64,000 nt of DNA from Cyclospora cayetanensis (taxonomy: Eukaryota > Apicomplexa > Conoidasida > Eucoccidiorida > Eimeriidae): positions 62,001-126,000 of the forward strand of contig NW_020312159.1 in NCBI RefSeq assembly GCF_002999335.1, written 5' to 3'. The position numbers and the translations under genes were made by a program. The notes beneath the pieces are model-generated. The model did no database searches. It saw only the letters and a list, made by a program, of their open reading frames with translations, and had not been told where the DNA came from. Shown here piece by piece: positions 22,485 through 35,098 of the stretch. Within the stretch, counting starts at the first letter, position 1. Each line of letters begins with the position of its first letter.

Positions 22485-25400
22485 TTAGTAGCGCAACCAG
22501 TAAGTGGCACGTCGGATGTCGATCAGCTGTGGCATTCCATGAAGAGGGCCCATGGCACTGACGGCAACTTCCTGCAACCATCACAGCCCACAACGGCGAA
22601 TGCACGAGAATGCAGTTCTGCAGCTCTGAGCGCCCTTTGCTGTTCCTGTTGTTAAGACTCTTCTTAGGTTCTGGATATGCTGGTGAGTCCGGCAGTCCAT
22701 CGGTTGGTCCTTGCGATGGATTGCAGAAGCTCACCCGGTCGTGCAAATACTTCCATGCCACCCTTTTTATTTCATCTGCGTCAATGGCATTCAGCCGTGT
22801 CAGGAACTCTGCAGTCGGAATGTGCCGTCCGTACACCCTGCGAAACAGATATTCGCATCTTCGCGCTAAAGAGCTTTAGAATCAGTGGAAGGAGCAGGCT
22901 ACTTGCCTCAACAACAAAAGTGTCGCACGACTACTAGTTGGGCTGAGCGAACAATAAACTGATGACTTTACTTTAAAATATAGGCACTTAATTTTAACAG
23001 TACACAAAGAAAGGGATGACAAAAACTGTTTACCTCTCCAAGCATCAGGAAGTGGGAACTAGGCACAGATGAAGAAAGCAAAAACTCACAGGATCTGTCT
23101 CCCGAGATCTTCAGCAACGGCAGTCGTCGAATCCAAGTGTCCCAATAATTGTGTCTGCAGCCACAACAAATGACACCCAAGCCTTCCTATAGCATGACAA
23201 AGCATTTTGGCAGGTTCTCCACATGAAGAGTATCTCCCCGCGTAGAAGTGTCTCTTCTCCCGTCACACGTAATTTGAGCCAACAGTTGAAGGGGAAACTT
23301 ACCGTCAGCTGCGCCTTCGCCCTCTCTACTTCCTCATCCGTCACCTGTAGCTCGACAATACACGTGCACAAGGGAAAGCAGGAATGGGCACAAATAGAAG
23401 GAGACAGTAGTAAAGGGATAAGCAATGATCGCATGACACACACCAAGGAAAACGAGTTTTGGAGCATGAGGCTCTCTTCAATGATGAGTTTTCCCTAGTA
23501 CAGCCTAGCATCCGCTAGCCGTGCGCAATTTCGCTAATGCGCCGGTGTTTCTAGTAACACTTCTACGGACTATTCTCTCCTTTTCCCAGTAGCACTGAAT
23601 CGCCACACCATAGCCTAAATAAATGAAGAATGAAGCAAAGAATTTCAAGAAAGCGATATATATGTACACATGAGGAGAAAGAAAGCACGAAGCTCACGCT
23701 ATAAGAGAGAGATGTGATCCCGTGCATAAGCTCCAGGACACAATGCTCAACTGCGACTTCGTCACATTGGGCATAAAACCCGAAGAGTCCGGTGTCTCTA
23801 TAGCACGTGTTGAAGGCCGAGAACATCTCTGCGCAGCCAGTTTGCATCTTTGTGGAGATATTACGAATAGTGGAGTTGGCGCTAAGCTTCCCAGGGACGA
23901 TTCCTTCGTCGTGCTTCCTGTAGCTACCGATGATTGACTGCATCAGCATGAAAGCCACACAGTCTGAACGAAGCAAAACAAAAGCAGCAGGAAGGAGCAT
24001 ACATTAACACTGAATGGGAAGGGAGCACAAATACACAGGCGAGAACATGCAAGACATATTTCATGATGGCATTGGTTTGCCCTTCTCTTCAATTTGACGA
24101 TGGTTAGCACTGGAAGTACACACGATGCACTCTGAACAGTGCGTGCCGAATGAAACGCTAGAAAACCCCCAGAATTAGCTCAAGCTGAGTGTCCTTGCCG
24201 CCAGTGTATTAACACCTATAAATCCCTGGTCAAGCCGGTCAATATTTGAAGAGGAGTTGCATTGCAAAAGAGCAATTCAGCATATTTCAAGAGCTCGGGA
24301 CCACAACAAAGGGCAGGGAAACACGAATGTCCACTTGCCTGGGGATTTCCAAGGCACACCTTCAAACCCAACGGCAACATGGGCAATCGGTCCCATGTCA
24401 TCATCTCTGTAGATGAGTTCTGATCCACAGAAAAACGGCTTTTCGTCTGGCACCACAATGCTTTGCTTTTTGGCGACGGGAACATTAGCAAAATACTTCT
24501 GCACGTGTTCAACAAGCTCCTTGTGGTTGATGTCGCCTGCTGCGGCCACGACCATGCGGTTTCCGGTATAGTTACGGAAAATGTAGTCGACTATATCCTC
24601 CCTTTTCATATTTTGAATGTTTTCAGCAGATCCCAAGATCGTAAAACCCAGAGGACTATCACGAAACGCCTGCAGGCGAAGACAGCAACTTTACATACGT
24701 GCCCATACTATTTCATCTTACTCCTAGCGCATGTTAATGCCGTGTTCATACCAGCGCTTAACCTTTTACCCCAAAAGAAGGAAAGACATAGCGGCAGGCA
24801 TGCAGCTGTGTGGGATATTGCCGCCCTAAAGCGTGAAAGAATGCAGCGAAAAAGCAGCCGATACACCACTTGGCACAGTCAAAGATTCCAGAACATCATG
24901 CACTACAAACTGAGTTGCTACACAATCCACCACTATTTTGATAGCTATATTTAAAAACTTCGCTCAGCAAGCTTCTTAATGAAGGACGCACGAACCGCAT
25001 GTCAGAAAGTGCATCATAACGCACAACAGTTAAGAACACTACGCCCCAAAACACTGTAAAATATCAAATTTCTTACCGTCATGTGGAGACGATCAAAAAT
25101 GACTTCTTCTGTTTGTTTCTCCACTTCTTCCATTTCCCTCAAGATTACTCTCTTCTCTACCTCCATAGCCTCCGGGTCCATGGTGGAGTTCAGCAGGATG
25201 TCAGACAAGATGTCTAGACACTGAGACAGATCCTTTTTGAATGCCTTCGCGTAATAGCTGCGTGATCAAAAACAAAAAGCTTGGAGAACTACTGAAGGGC
25301 AGGACATTAAGCAAAACGAAAAAAAGCCTCTACGCACGACCAAACAACGGCATCTGCACGAACTAGGCAGCTCTCCTGGTATAAACTGCGGAGTTGTTTA

Positions 25401-26670
25401 GAAATATTCGATACTATGGCTCGGGATTCGCAATCGAGGGTACCAGAGAAGCGCAGCAGGCAGTAACACCTTAAAATCATCCAATACAACAAGCAAGCGG
25501 GGGCACATGCAACCAAAGCACACAAGTGCGGACGCGAATTACTTCACGTTAAGAGGGGAGAACCTTGAGTTGAGAAATGACAGCTAAAGAGGCTTCAGGC
25601 ACGACGATATAAGCAAAAGACGGGGTGAAGGCAAACTGCATATGTGGTTGCATCGCCAGCGGGGGCACACTATTTAGACAATGGGGTAGACTCGCAGCGA
25701 AAAAAAGGCAGTATCAGATGATCCAGGCACCAATATACAAGGGAGGCTTGTGGTTGAAAATCTAGGAGACATACACCGTCTGTTCGCGGGAGGTGTATGC
25801 GTTTAGATGAGCCCCCATGTTTTCAATTTCTTGCTCCAGCTGAATGCGTGATCTCCTCTTCGTGCCCTGAAGAAACACACCAGATACAAAGAAATTCCAG
25901 TATCTAAACAGCAACGCGCAGTTACGAAAACACACATACATTGAACACTTGTCCACTTGCTGCAAAGGGTTGAGCTAAAAGCTCAATAGCTCATTGAATA
26001 AGAAAGTATGCGTGCCTTGAATGCCATATGTTCCAGAAAGTGTGCAGCGCCATTAGTGCTCTTCCTATCAAATCTGCTGCCGCTGTCAATCCAAACCCCA
26101 GCAGTTATTGTGTCAGAGAACGGAAGGCGCTGAGAAGCCACGCGGATCCCGTTTGGCAGTTCGGTCAGCTCTGAAGAAAAGAGCACACGAGCATATATCG
26201 ATTTTAGTGCCAAGTTATGAGTCTGCTATTGATGATGCAGCACGTATTGTTACAGCTGGAGTTATTACAGATTCCATATCCAGGGTGTTGTGAACAGACA
26301 CTAGCACGCTGCTCCCCTGCTATCCTCGTCTCCTTCGAGCTAAGAACGCTTCAAATGTAGTCACACAAGGTCATCTGAAAAAAATCATAAATTAGATATC
26401 TGATTCCCTGTGAGATGCAGCTGCTGCATGTGAGTGCCGACCTGCTGATGGCTGGTTGAAAGCGGAGAGCGGGACAGACCCCTTCCTCTCAGCTACAGCA
26501 GCAGCACGAATGTCTCCAATAGCAGCAGCTGGCGCCCTCTGCGCTGCCGCAGCAGCGAGAGATGTAAAGGGGGAACGGCTGCAACTGGAGAGGCGGCCAC
26601 TGCTTCTTCGCAGAGCAGCAACGGCAGAGTACCCCAAGCGGCGGGTAGCCGCAGCCGTGGCGGCGTACAT
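22485..26670 (-). CDS. Mitochondrial processing peptidase beta subunit, ten exons, two GC–AG introns
   Basis: MPP-beta is the zinc-binding subunit that removes mitochondrial presequences. In many protists it also serves as a core subunit of the cytochrome bc1 complex. Exons on the minus strand: 26442–26670, 26016–26170, 25775–25866, 25077–25257, 24339–24669, 23698–23963, 23303–23344, 23090–23154, 22735–22837 and 22485–22571. All phases close, giving 516 aa. Residues 1–75 are Ala/Arg/Ser-rich, a typical mitochondrial presequence. The inverted zinc motif HFLEH is at residues 120–124, with the distal Glu200 in [12 protein letters not shown]. Other family blocks are [82 protein letters not shown] and the end [20 protein letters not shown]. 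Introns 2 (TTCAAG|GCACGC) and 5 (CCCCAG|GCAAGT) start with GC; no in-phase GT donor exists there. The gene is intact. Confidence 0.95.
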
Positions 26671-27729
26671 TGTGACTAGGTGGAAGTAGAAAAGGTGCTT
26701 TAGTAAGAGTTCCTAAAAGCTTAGTTGTAGCGGAGAGGCTACTGCCGCTGCTGTGCATGCAGCGGGTCGAGGGGTTCCGTGTGTACGGAGAAAAAAAGGT
26801 GACCGCCCGTCGACTTGCGAAGGAGATGATAGAAAAAAGGTTAGTTCAAATACTCCAAGGCGCGGTGCATTCAAACGGTAGTTGCGGGACCACACGAACA
26901 CGGAACCCCTGCAGCCGCGGCTGCTGCAGGGAGAGCCCCATTACAAACGGGGATATATTGCCACTGCCTTTCCGAATGGGGTGTAGCGCAGGTAAGATCA
27001 TTGGGTTTCCAAACTTATTGAGCGAGAATCATGAGATAGTGTCGTATATGCGAGGAAGGTGCTCCGGGTGCATTGCATTACTGCAGCTCCGGTGCACCCC
27101 CCACTAAACCGTAAAATTGCTTTTGTATTGGCTTGCTGGTATCCGCTTTTGCGTTTGAATCTGTACTCATGTGGGATCCTTGTCTCTCCTTTCCACATCG
27201 GAGGCAAAAGTCTCAGTTCGTCCGGTGTTACGAACTGATAACAACTGAACGTATTGCATTGGCGAGGGGACACTTACGCGGAAATAAAGCATAATTCGCG
27301 TAGATAATGCGTTGTGTTGTGCTGAAAAGAGGCTAGTAGCTTCTTCAGTGCCCTTAAAGTAAGGTTTTCTCCACTTCATTGCAGATCAGGATCCATGTAG
27401 CGGTAGGCGCCATGCTCAACCACTTTCTACTACACTAGTTATCTTTAACGAGCATTTGTAAAGAACTACCTAATTGATTTGTTGGTTCGTATATCTTGCT
27501 TGCTGAAAGTGCTAAAGTATTATTTTGTAGAAAACCAGTTGCAGAGCCACTAAAGTTGAAGGCCTACTTAGAGCCGTGTTCTCTTCTTGCGCTGCTAAGC
27601 CGGTCGCATAAAGACTTTGCCTCACCATATTGAAGCTCAAACTCCACCCATCCCATAATACACGAAGTGATTGCTGTAAAGGAGACCACAAGCTGCTTCT
27701 TCATAGCGCCTTCTAGCACGCTAACCTCT
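26671..27729. other. Promoter side of MPP-beta; no other gene recognised
   Basis: This lies directly upstream of the MPP-beta start and should contain its promoter and leader. Frames at 26757–27107 (plus) and 26998–27379 (minus) show no domain. Beyond about 27.4 kb the sequence becomes AT-rich and leads into a Ty3/gypsy relic. Confidence 0.4.
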
Positions 27730-28300
27730 ACAGCGCGCAGCTGTGGTTGCATGCGCACTTCCGATTGGGATAGCCATATCATACATTCGACTACCCCATG
27801 CTGCACGGGGCCAATATTAAAGTCACCCAACCATGCACATAGGACTCGATGTTGACTTGAAGTGGCATTAAGGTGCGCCACCTGTGTTTGTGAGTACTTG
27901 CACTGCCGCCCGTCAGCGGACCCAAATCCCAGGGGCCTCGCTGAAAAGCGAATCAGCAGATTACGGCTCTGCGTAACGGCCTAATGTACCAACATCCACT
28001 ATTCAGTGTAAAGTCACGCCAGCAATTCTTGCCAACTGATGTTGATCGTATTAGGGCACAATTTACCCACGGTAGATATCCAACCGCGCCCTGCCCTTAG
28101 TAGTCCTCTTGATTTCGCCACCGGTTGCACAGAGGCTTTTCGTCTTCTTCTTGTACCTTCTATGCTCACTGTTCAGCCTGTAGCCGCCCGGACCGAGTCT
28201 CGCTGTTGGAGTTTTCTGATTTTTTGCATACGGCGGTAGCTCAGGACATGTAGCCCAACTACCCACATTTGCCGGTGCATTGTTTAGAGGCTCTCTGCGC
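27730..28300 (-). mobile_element. Ty3/gypsy relic, gag tail and protease fragment
   Basis: Read on the minus strand, a frame near 28.2 kb contains SWATCPELPP followed by YAKNQKT. This resembles the end of a CCHC zinc knuckle plus the following linker, and it matches the same linker region of the relic at 1.5 kb (PELPDLAQRQKT). About 0.4 kb further on, a second frame has IGPVQHGVVECMIWLSQ, the counterpart of VGPLQHGIALGMLWVSQ at 1.9 kb, which resembles the end of a retropepsin domain. Spacing between the two blocks is similar in both copies. The frames are short and broken. No RT block was found downstream (toward 27.5 kb), so the copy is truncated as well as decayed. Confidence 0.65.
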
Positions 28301-30937
28301 TCCCCTAGGAGCCCACAGGTTCCATCCGACGGTCTGTTTTCGTTCACCGTATATTGTAGGCTAGGGCCAGCTGACACAGTCCCAAAATCCATAGGGGTCT
28401 AAATCTAGACTTGGCTATTGCTTTAAAGCCAAAGGCGCATGACGCTCATTTGCTCCTAAAACCTCAAGTATTCCATCTTTTGTGGAAGCCCCACCAGGCG
28501 CTTCTATACTCCCTGAGTCATTGCTCATCCTGCGACCCCGTGACAGGCCACTTCAGTAGACCCGAGATAAAGCAAGTAAAGCAACTTCTCATCCACGTTG
28601 TGGCTGTTGGTGACCAACGATTGACATATCTGGATATTCCACCACTGCCAATATATCGACAGATGCCTCTGCGTAGAATTGCCCATTTCCTCGAAGCTTG
28701 CTGTTGAGCTGCTGTCGGGGAAGGCTTGAACTGTAGTTACTCTTGCAGGCAGACGAATTCGTCCACATGAATAGAGCCACCACTAAAGCGTTCCGCCATT
28801 GAATAGACATGCCACAAGGAGCACTCGCTTCTCTTCATCTGAAGATACAAAGCGCAGTATATCTCCAACCAGCTCATGAAATGTTCAACTGCTCACCCCT
28901 TTTTCTAGACGCTCTCGCACTTTTCTGGTTGACATACCCTCATATACTCATCCATAAACGTTTTGTTTGCTCAAAATTCAACCCTCTCTAGTAGTAGTGG
29001 AGCTGCTGTGTCCACATCAGCTTGCACGCCTGCCTCTGCCTCCCCAACATGCACTGTGGGACCAGCTTCCTACATACCTAGAGGGCTTTTCCCCAGCTTG
29101 TTTTCAAAATGTAGATTGCGTAACTACCCAATGAATCGATCGAGATCAAACAAGTGTTGTAGGAAAAATTGACTTCTCATTGCACCCACAGCTAATGGAA
29201 GTGCAGGGAACAGCTCTACCGTGCCACGCGGTCACCAATTGTGACGCCTTCTCTAGGGTCTTTGTAGGAAAACACGTAACTCTAGACTTTATATGAATTC
29301 ATTGAAGATAGAAGCGATTCTCCTTGAGACTACTTCCTCTACTAACCCGCGTCCCAAAGAGTTCTCGATAAGGAGACAGGGGCAGCTAGGGTACGCGTAA
29401 CTATCCACTTTAAGAATGCGGTGCGTTCATGGCTGGCTGCATATCGCCTCAAGAGTACACCCACACAACCTTACGTCTTCTTGTATCGAGCTAAGAGTAA
29501 TCTACGGGAAGCAAGATATACGAGCCGAAAAACCAGCTTGTCAATCCTTTATAGGTTCTTAGCTTAACATACCTAGTGCAGAATAAAGTGGTTAAGTATA
29601 GCTTTGCCCGCTGCTGTCCATGCCCCCGCCGTTGGTTTGGAAACTCGCGGGGCGGGGGCAAGGGAAAGAAATAATTTCTTTGAGAAGCAATACATAACTT
29701 TGTAGTTAATTCATATCGAGTCTGGAGTCAAGTGCTGCCGTATTGAAACAGATGGAAAGTATCGCAGCGGGCCAGGTGGGTGGGTAACAGCTTCAAGTGA
29801 AGCTGCCTACGCGATAGCAGGCTCTCAAGCTTTAGAAGTGAGTGCAAGTCGCCAAATGGATGCCCCTATTACTTTTATGAGTGTGTTGGGCCGCTGGGCG
29901 AATAGCTGCCGTGAGCTGTTACGCGGAAAGCCTTCATGTCATCGCATGAAGTGCCCTATCTGCATGTGTCCCATGTGTAGGAAACTATATAACCCTTCCA
30001 ATCCGAGGTTGAGCACATCTTAATTATGTACACAACAAGCGGTTCTGGTATTTCTCCGAGTTCGGTACGTACCTGCGGATATGTGCAGCAGCAGTTCGGC
30101 AGCAAGAACAATGGTGAAAGCATCATCACCCTCTGCATAAAATATTCTGGTAATTTTAAAGTAATAACAAGACTGATTTCTTTATTGGGGTCCCCATGGG
30201 AAGAATGGTATTGTTGGTTGCTGGTCTGCTACTGGAGCAGTCCTGATACAGCAGTGCTGCTGCAGCTGCTGCTGCTGCTGCATGCACACAAAAGCTAATG
30301 AAGTTTTCTGCTTATTCTACTGAAAATTATTACAGAAATCAATGGCAGGAACAACTGATAGATGCTCATGTAGGAAACGAATGGCTCCCAATAAACCCCA
30401 GCCCAGTGGTCTCGCCTGCAGTACAGCAGCATTATGGATATTGCGGTATTTTCTTTTTTGCATTCACCCAGTTTGCACCGCTTCATTCAACAGCACTTGC
30501 CCTGGTTCCTTTATAGGTGGTAGAAACTGCCCTTCTTGTTGACGCATGCATCCCCCATTCCTTGTTGTGTGGCCCTGAAACGCACAAAGAACACTGTTCA
30601 CGATAAGTACCAAGGGCATATAACCAAAGGAACAGAGAGGCTGCGTGCAACCACAGGGGCCCCTGCCATCGCGTCTATCTTCGCTGTCACTTTTCGAAGG
30701 TGCACGCAGAACTCACAACCTCAGATGCGAACCACCGGTCTACGGAAGGGTAGAAAAGCAGCCCAAATATTCATTCTGCATTTCCTCCGGTAGATGACAC
30801 TAGAAAGCTGAGCGCCTGCTCTTGCTGCATTCCTCAGCTTGGGCCATTGCCGGCTGCATCTAGAAAAGCCGGCATTAGAGCTTCATACTTTGTATTTCAC
30901 CTGTCTTGGGCGACCAGGATCTTCGTGTGGCCTCAAG
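28301..30937. other. No gene recognised; upstream region of the hydrolase gene
   Basis: About 2.6 kb with short frames only. A 7-repeat CTG run sits at about 30257–30281 and is the first visible trinucleotide repeat from the left outside the Ala-rich leader of MPP-beta. A GGGGCCCC block sits at 30656–30663. The final few hundred bases should include the promoter of the alpha/beta-hydrolase gene. No RNA gene was seen. Confidence 0.4.
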
Positions 30938-33900
30938 ATGACGTCCATCTTCTCAAAGGTGTGTTTAAGATCGAGTCACCCTATTTGTAGACATCCTTGT
31001 GCAACGTTGTTCAGCGTTCAAGGTTTTCGCAGTATGACTTTTGGTTTTGACGGTTTTGTGTAATTAGGTGTCAGAGCAGTATGGCGAGCTGGTCAACTTC
31101 ATCATTCGGCCTCCCCGCGACACCTACTCGGACGCAGATTTGGGGCCATCGACTTTTTTAATGGCTGGCAGGCAATACAAACGCACAGGCAGGTGTACCG
31201 ACACTGCAGGGACCCCACAACACGTACAGTGAATGGCATGAATGGATGGAATTGACGATTTCGGGCTCAACGTCAAGTCTTTGCCAACCCATGACCTAGG
31301 TATATGGGGGTTTGCCGTTGGTTTTCAGATCTGGAGCTTATCAACAGGAGAAGCATGCGACTTCAGTGCAGCCATTTTGAGCCGGTTTTGCCGTGCGCTG
31401 CTTTGAATCCGTTCCACAGATCTTAATCCGTGGCACAGTGTGCACATTTCCAGGGAGTAATATTATCGCCTTTGATTCGATAGACTGCAATAAGCTTTGC
31501 GTTGTTTCCTTTCTTGGTAGATTCATCGAGGATTGGGGTTGTTCGCTGTTTCTTGCAGCCCCGGGAAGCGCAAAAAGCTACCTTGTGTGATTTACCTGCA
31601 CGGTAATTGTTCTTCTCGGATAGAAGCAAGTACGGCCTGATTGCGGAGCTTAAACCTCCTAAAGTCGCTGCTGGGTCTTCCCGTGTGTTGCTTTACCTCT
31701 TTTCGGTGAAAATGGCTTGAATAGTTCTGTCGTATTCGAGTCCTTGTGTGTGAAAGCGAGAGTGCACATGTGATGTGTTTGATTTTGCGGTGCCTCTGCA
31801 GTGTCAGCCCTGCCAGTGCTGCTGCCTCAGAATATAACCGTGTTTGCTTTTGACTTTTCTGGCAGCGGCAGATCGGACGGCCCGTATATATCTCTAGGTG
31901 CATCGAATTTCAGGTCTTGTAGCCTGTGCTGTAGGTGCCCTACTTCATCAGTATCACGACGCCGCTGCGGCATTAGGCTTTAGGGTCTAAAACAATAAGT
32001 GCTAGAAGCCGTGCCCACACAGGGCCTTCTTTCCCCCTTTCCAAGCACCAAGGTTTAGTGTCTCTGCGGGATGGAGTCGCTGTTTCTTTCAGGTTGGTGG
32101 GAACGAGACGACCTAGACACGGTAATCGAGCATTTGCGGTCCTTGGGTACGGTCTCCTCTGTTGGGCTTTGGGGCCGGAGTATGGGTGCCGTGACGGCGC
32201 TGATGCATGCGCACAGAGATCCTTCGATAGGCGGAATGGTACGTTGAAGTCGAGGACTTGATTCGCGCTTTTCGAGGCCTGCACCGCACGGACGATGCCG
32301 TCTCTAATCGCCTGTTGTATGCATTTGCCTTGTGCAATTCACGGCTGTGCGTATATTGGTACTGCGTGTACATATGTGTAGGCGTATGCGGGTACCCGTG
32401 GTGGTATGGTGGTAGATGGGTTTTGCACATTTCATCCCCCTTTCGCACCTCTTTGGGTCTTCTTTTATGGGTGGGGTGGCATTAAGAGGGTTGGTGGGGT
32501 GGGGGGCAGGACGCACACACGAAGGAAGCCGTTGGCGAGTGCTGCCCGCCACTCTTTACAGGTGTTGGACTCTCCGTTTGCCGCCTTGAGGAGACTGGCT
32601 GAGGAGCTCTCGAGCGTTGTCATGCAATTCAATGTGCCCAAATTTGTCCTCTCCATCCTCTTATCCCTGGTTAGACAGGCCCCCATGTATTCGCAGTAGC
32701 GGAAAGAGCAGAGTTCGCAGCAGTAGGCTTTCCCAATGGCTGCACGCGCATGGCAGCATGCACTGCGCTGCCTGCCCAACAGCCGCTGAGAGGCACATGC
32801 AGGAGAACGAAGAAGAACACCCATATGTGCACTTATACATACATAGACACATTACACGAGCCAGCGAGCGCGGGGAAATCGGGGGTTGGGGGTGGGGGAG
32901 ACCAATGGAGGGAGAACAGACTCAAGGGTAGAGGCGTTGCATTAAATTCATCAGTTACGCAGCTTGGTGCAAGCAGTAAGAGACAGAGGCAAGGGGACAA
33001 CACAGGAAAAGGGCGGTTTATTTGGCGCTGTCAGGTGCGGAGCTCGATCTTGAGTAAGGCCCAGTTCGATATCAACGTAATCGCCCCCATCGATAACTTG
33101 GCCGAGGCATATATTCCTGGTATGTATTCTGCGTTCCTTGGTAACAGTACTCATGGATTTTAGTGCGCGTTACAGCGTAGGTCCCCACAGCTTCTTCAGT
33201 TGCACTCATCATGTGGCTTAAAATGCCTTGATGGCATGGAGTCTGGGGGCCCCCCCCTGTGTTGGCTCCACGCTTTAGAACTTTGGGAACATGCTGAGAT
33301 CGTTGAAAACTCCCTATCTTGTATCCTACTGGACCTTGCAGCAGAGTGTCTATTGTGGCTTGGGGGGGCGCTGTACGCTGAAGAGTTGGTATTTCAGGGT
33401 GTGAGGGCCGCTCCTTGGGGTCTGAGGCTGTGGAATCTGTGCAGCCTTGTTTGTATATGGCCGGGAGGACAACTTCATATCCCCACAACACGTGAAGGAC
33501 CTGTATGCGGCATACAGAGGCGACAAGAACATTATAGATGTACGGCGCCCATGCTAGGCCTAGTGTGCTCTTGCCGCCTGTGCTTCCTTGTCGACACGCT
33601 GTCTAGATTCGACCCTCCGACATAGAAGCGGATCGGTCAGGCGTTCCCGTGTGCGTTGGTCAGGTTGAGGGAGGCCACAACTCGCCCCGTCCTGCTTTCA
33701 TGCTGCACTCCGCCGCGATATTCTTTCGCAATACGCTGGATCCTCTGGCGCTCTCGAGAGCAGGTCGGGAAAGAACCGGCGAGACGAGGGATCTCAGCGA
33801 GGATGTAGAAGGCAGCAGAGGCAGCCCCTGCAATGCACCAGTGATCCCTGTCCATCCGTTTGACGACGAAGCATGGCAGAAACATGCAGCAGCGGCAGCA

Positions 33901-35098
33901 GTGGCCGCCACTCCTGGTGCCGCAGCGGCACCTGCAGCTGCCGCATCTGCGGCTGGATCCACGCACCTGCCTGGGAGCCAGCAGCAGAAACAGCAGCAAG
34001 CATTATCCACGCACGTTCCAGCAGCACAATCAAAGGTTTTCGCAAGAAGTAGGAAGCTGCAGCGCGTGCTTCGCGGCCTTTCGTAGCGGTCCCCCTCTTC
34101 CAGTTTTTGTCGGGCAATATATGAGCTGACGAGTTGCTATAGGCAGGGAGCCATCTGCATGCGAACCCTTTGCGCAGCTTCTATTTTCTCCCCCTAAAAC
34201 ACAGATAGGGGGATAGGCAGAGCCGACACAATGCAACCTAAACACGCAAGGCCTGGCTGGGGCTTGAGGCTTCGAAGCGGGAAGAGCATGCACATAGGCA
34301 GTTGGATGCATGTGCCTGCATAGGAAAATCTGTCTCCGTGCAGGAAGCTACGTTGGCACGGTTGTGGCGACGTTTTTTACAATGTGTAGAAGCACCCTCT
34401 TTGGTTCGATGTTTCGTGTGCAGCAAGGTCAGGTTTGTCCAGTCGCTCCAGCAGCAGCAGCGGGAGCGGACAGCCCCCCTGGCTTGGCGGCAGCAGCACC
34501 CATAGTGCCAATGACGGCAGCAGCAGCAGCAACCAGGCCGAAGCACAGCCTGGTAGCGGAGGTCCTTCGCGATCTGTGCTTTCTCGTAGCTTCTTGCGCT
34601 GGGGTACAGGAAAAGGCCGCCAGCAGTCCGCTGCGCAAGCGGCTGCTGGAAGCACTGACAGCAGCAGCAGCGCAGTCGTGACTGCGAACAGCGGGCAAGG
34701 AGCGGAACGCCAGCGGAATGATGAGGGCCTCAATTCTGCTCCACAGGGAGCGACTGCAGCAGGCGATGCTGCAACAGGCTCACAGGCAGATGCAGTGAAG
34801 AGCATGGCACCGCCTGAACCATCATTTCGATTTTTCAATAATGAAGATGGAATGGAGACAACAGCCTTTATTGAGGATGTGAGCACTCCAAACCGTGCCT
34901 AGGTGGCTCTCAGCTGATCATAGTGACTTGGGGGCATTGAGGCCCAGAGTTTGGCTTCTGATCTGTGGAGTCTTTTTTGGGGGTGTTCTGCAGGAAGACG
35001 ATATTTTGCAGCGCGCAATTTCGATATCTCTGGAAGAATTTATCAGGGAGCAGCAACAGCAACTGCGGAAGGCCGCTGACCCCAACGCGAAACCGTAG
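30938..35098 (+). CDS. Alpha/beta hydrolase with C-terminal ubiquitin-interacting motif, about 12 exons
   Basis: A serine hydrolase of the alpha/beta fold; the substrate cannot be told from sequence. Exons: 30938–30958, 31080–31188, 31329–about 31400, 31559–31629, 31802–31897, 32093–32238, 32562–32669, 33035–33119, 33445–33539, 33664–about 34042, about 34424–34878 and 34994–35098; roughly 575 aa. Blocks in order: YGELVNFIIRPPRDTYS, LPCVIYLHGNCSSRIEA (oxyanion HGN), FAFDFSGSGRSDG, GLWGRSMGAVTALM (nucleophile Ser in GRSMG), VLDSPFAALRRLAEEL, LFVYGREDNFISPQH (acid Asp) and VEGGHNSPRP (His). So the catalytic triad is complete. After the hydrolase comes about 230 residues of Ala/Gln/Ser-rich low complexity, then EDDILQRAISISLEEF, a good ubiquitin-interacting motif (acidic cap, then A-I-x-x-S). 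Intron 2 appears to use a GC donor (CACAG|GCAGGT), because the next GT leads to a stop. The donors of exons 3 and 10 and the acceptor of exon 11 are unresolved. Confidence 0.88.

Noticed and set aside
22485..26670. MPP-beta as a pseudogene because two exons lack GT donors
   Set aside because: All ten exons join in phase, the catalytic residues are kept and GC donors explain both sites.
33072..33491. 139-codon minus-strand frame
   Set aside because: Covers two exons and an intron of the hydrolase on the other strand; no family features.
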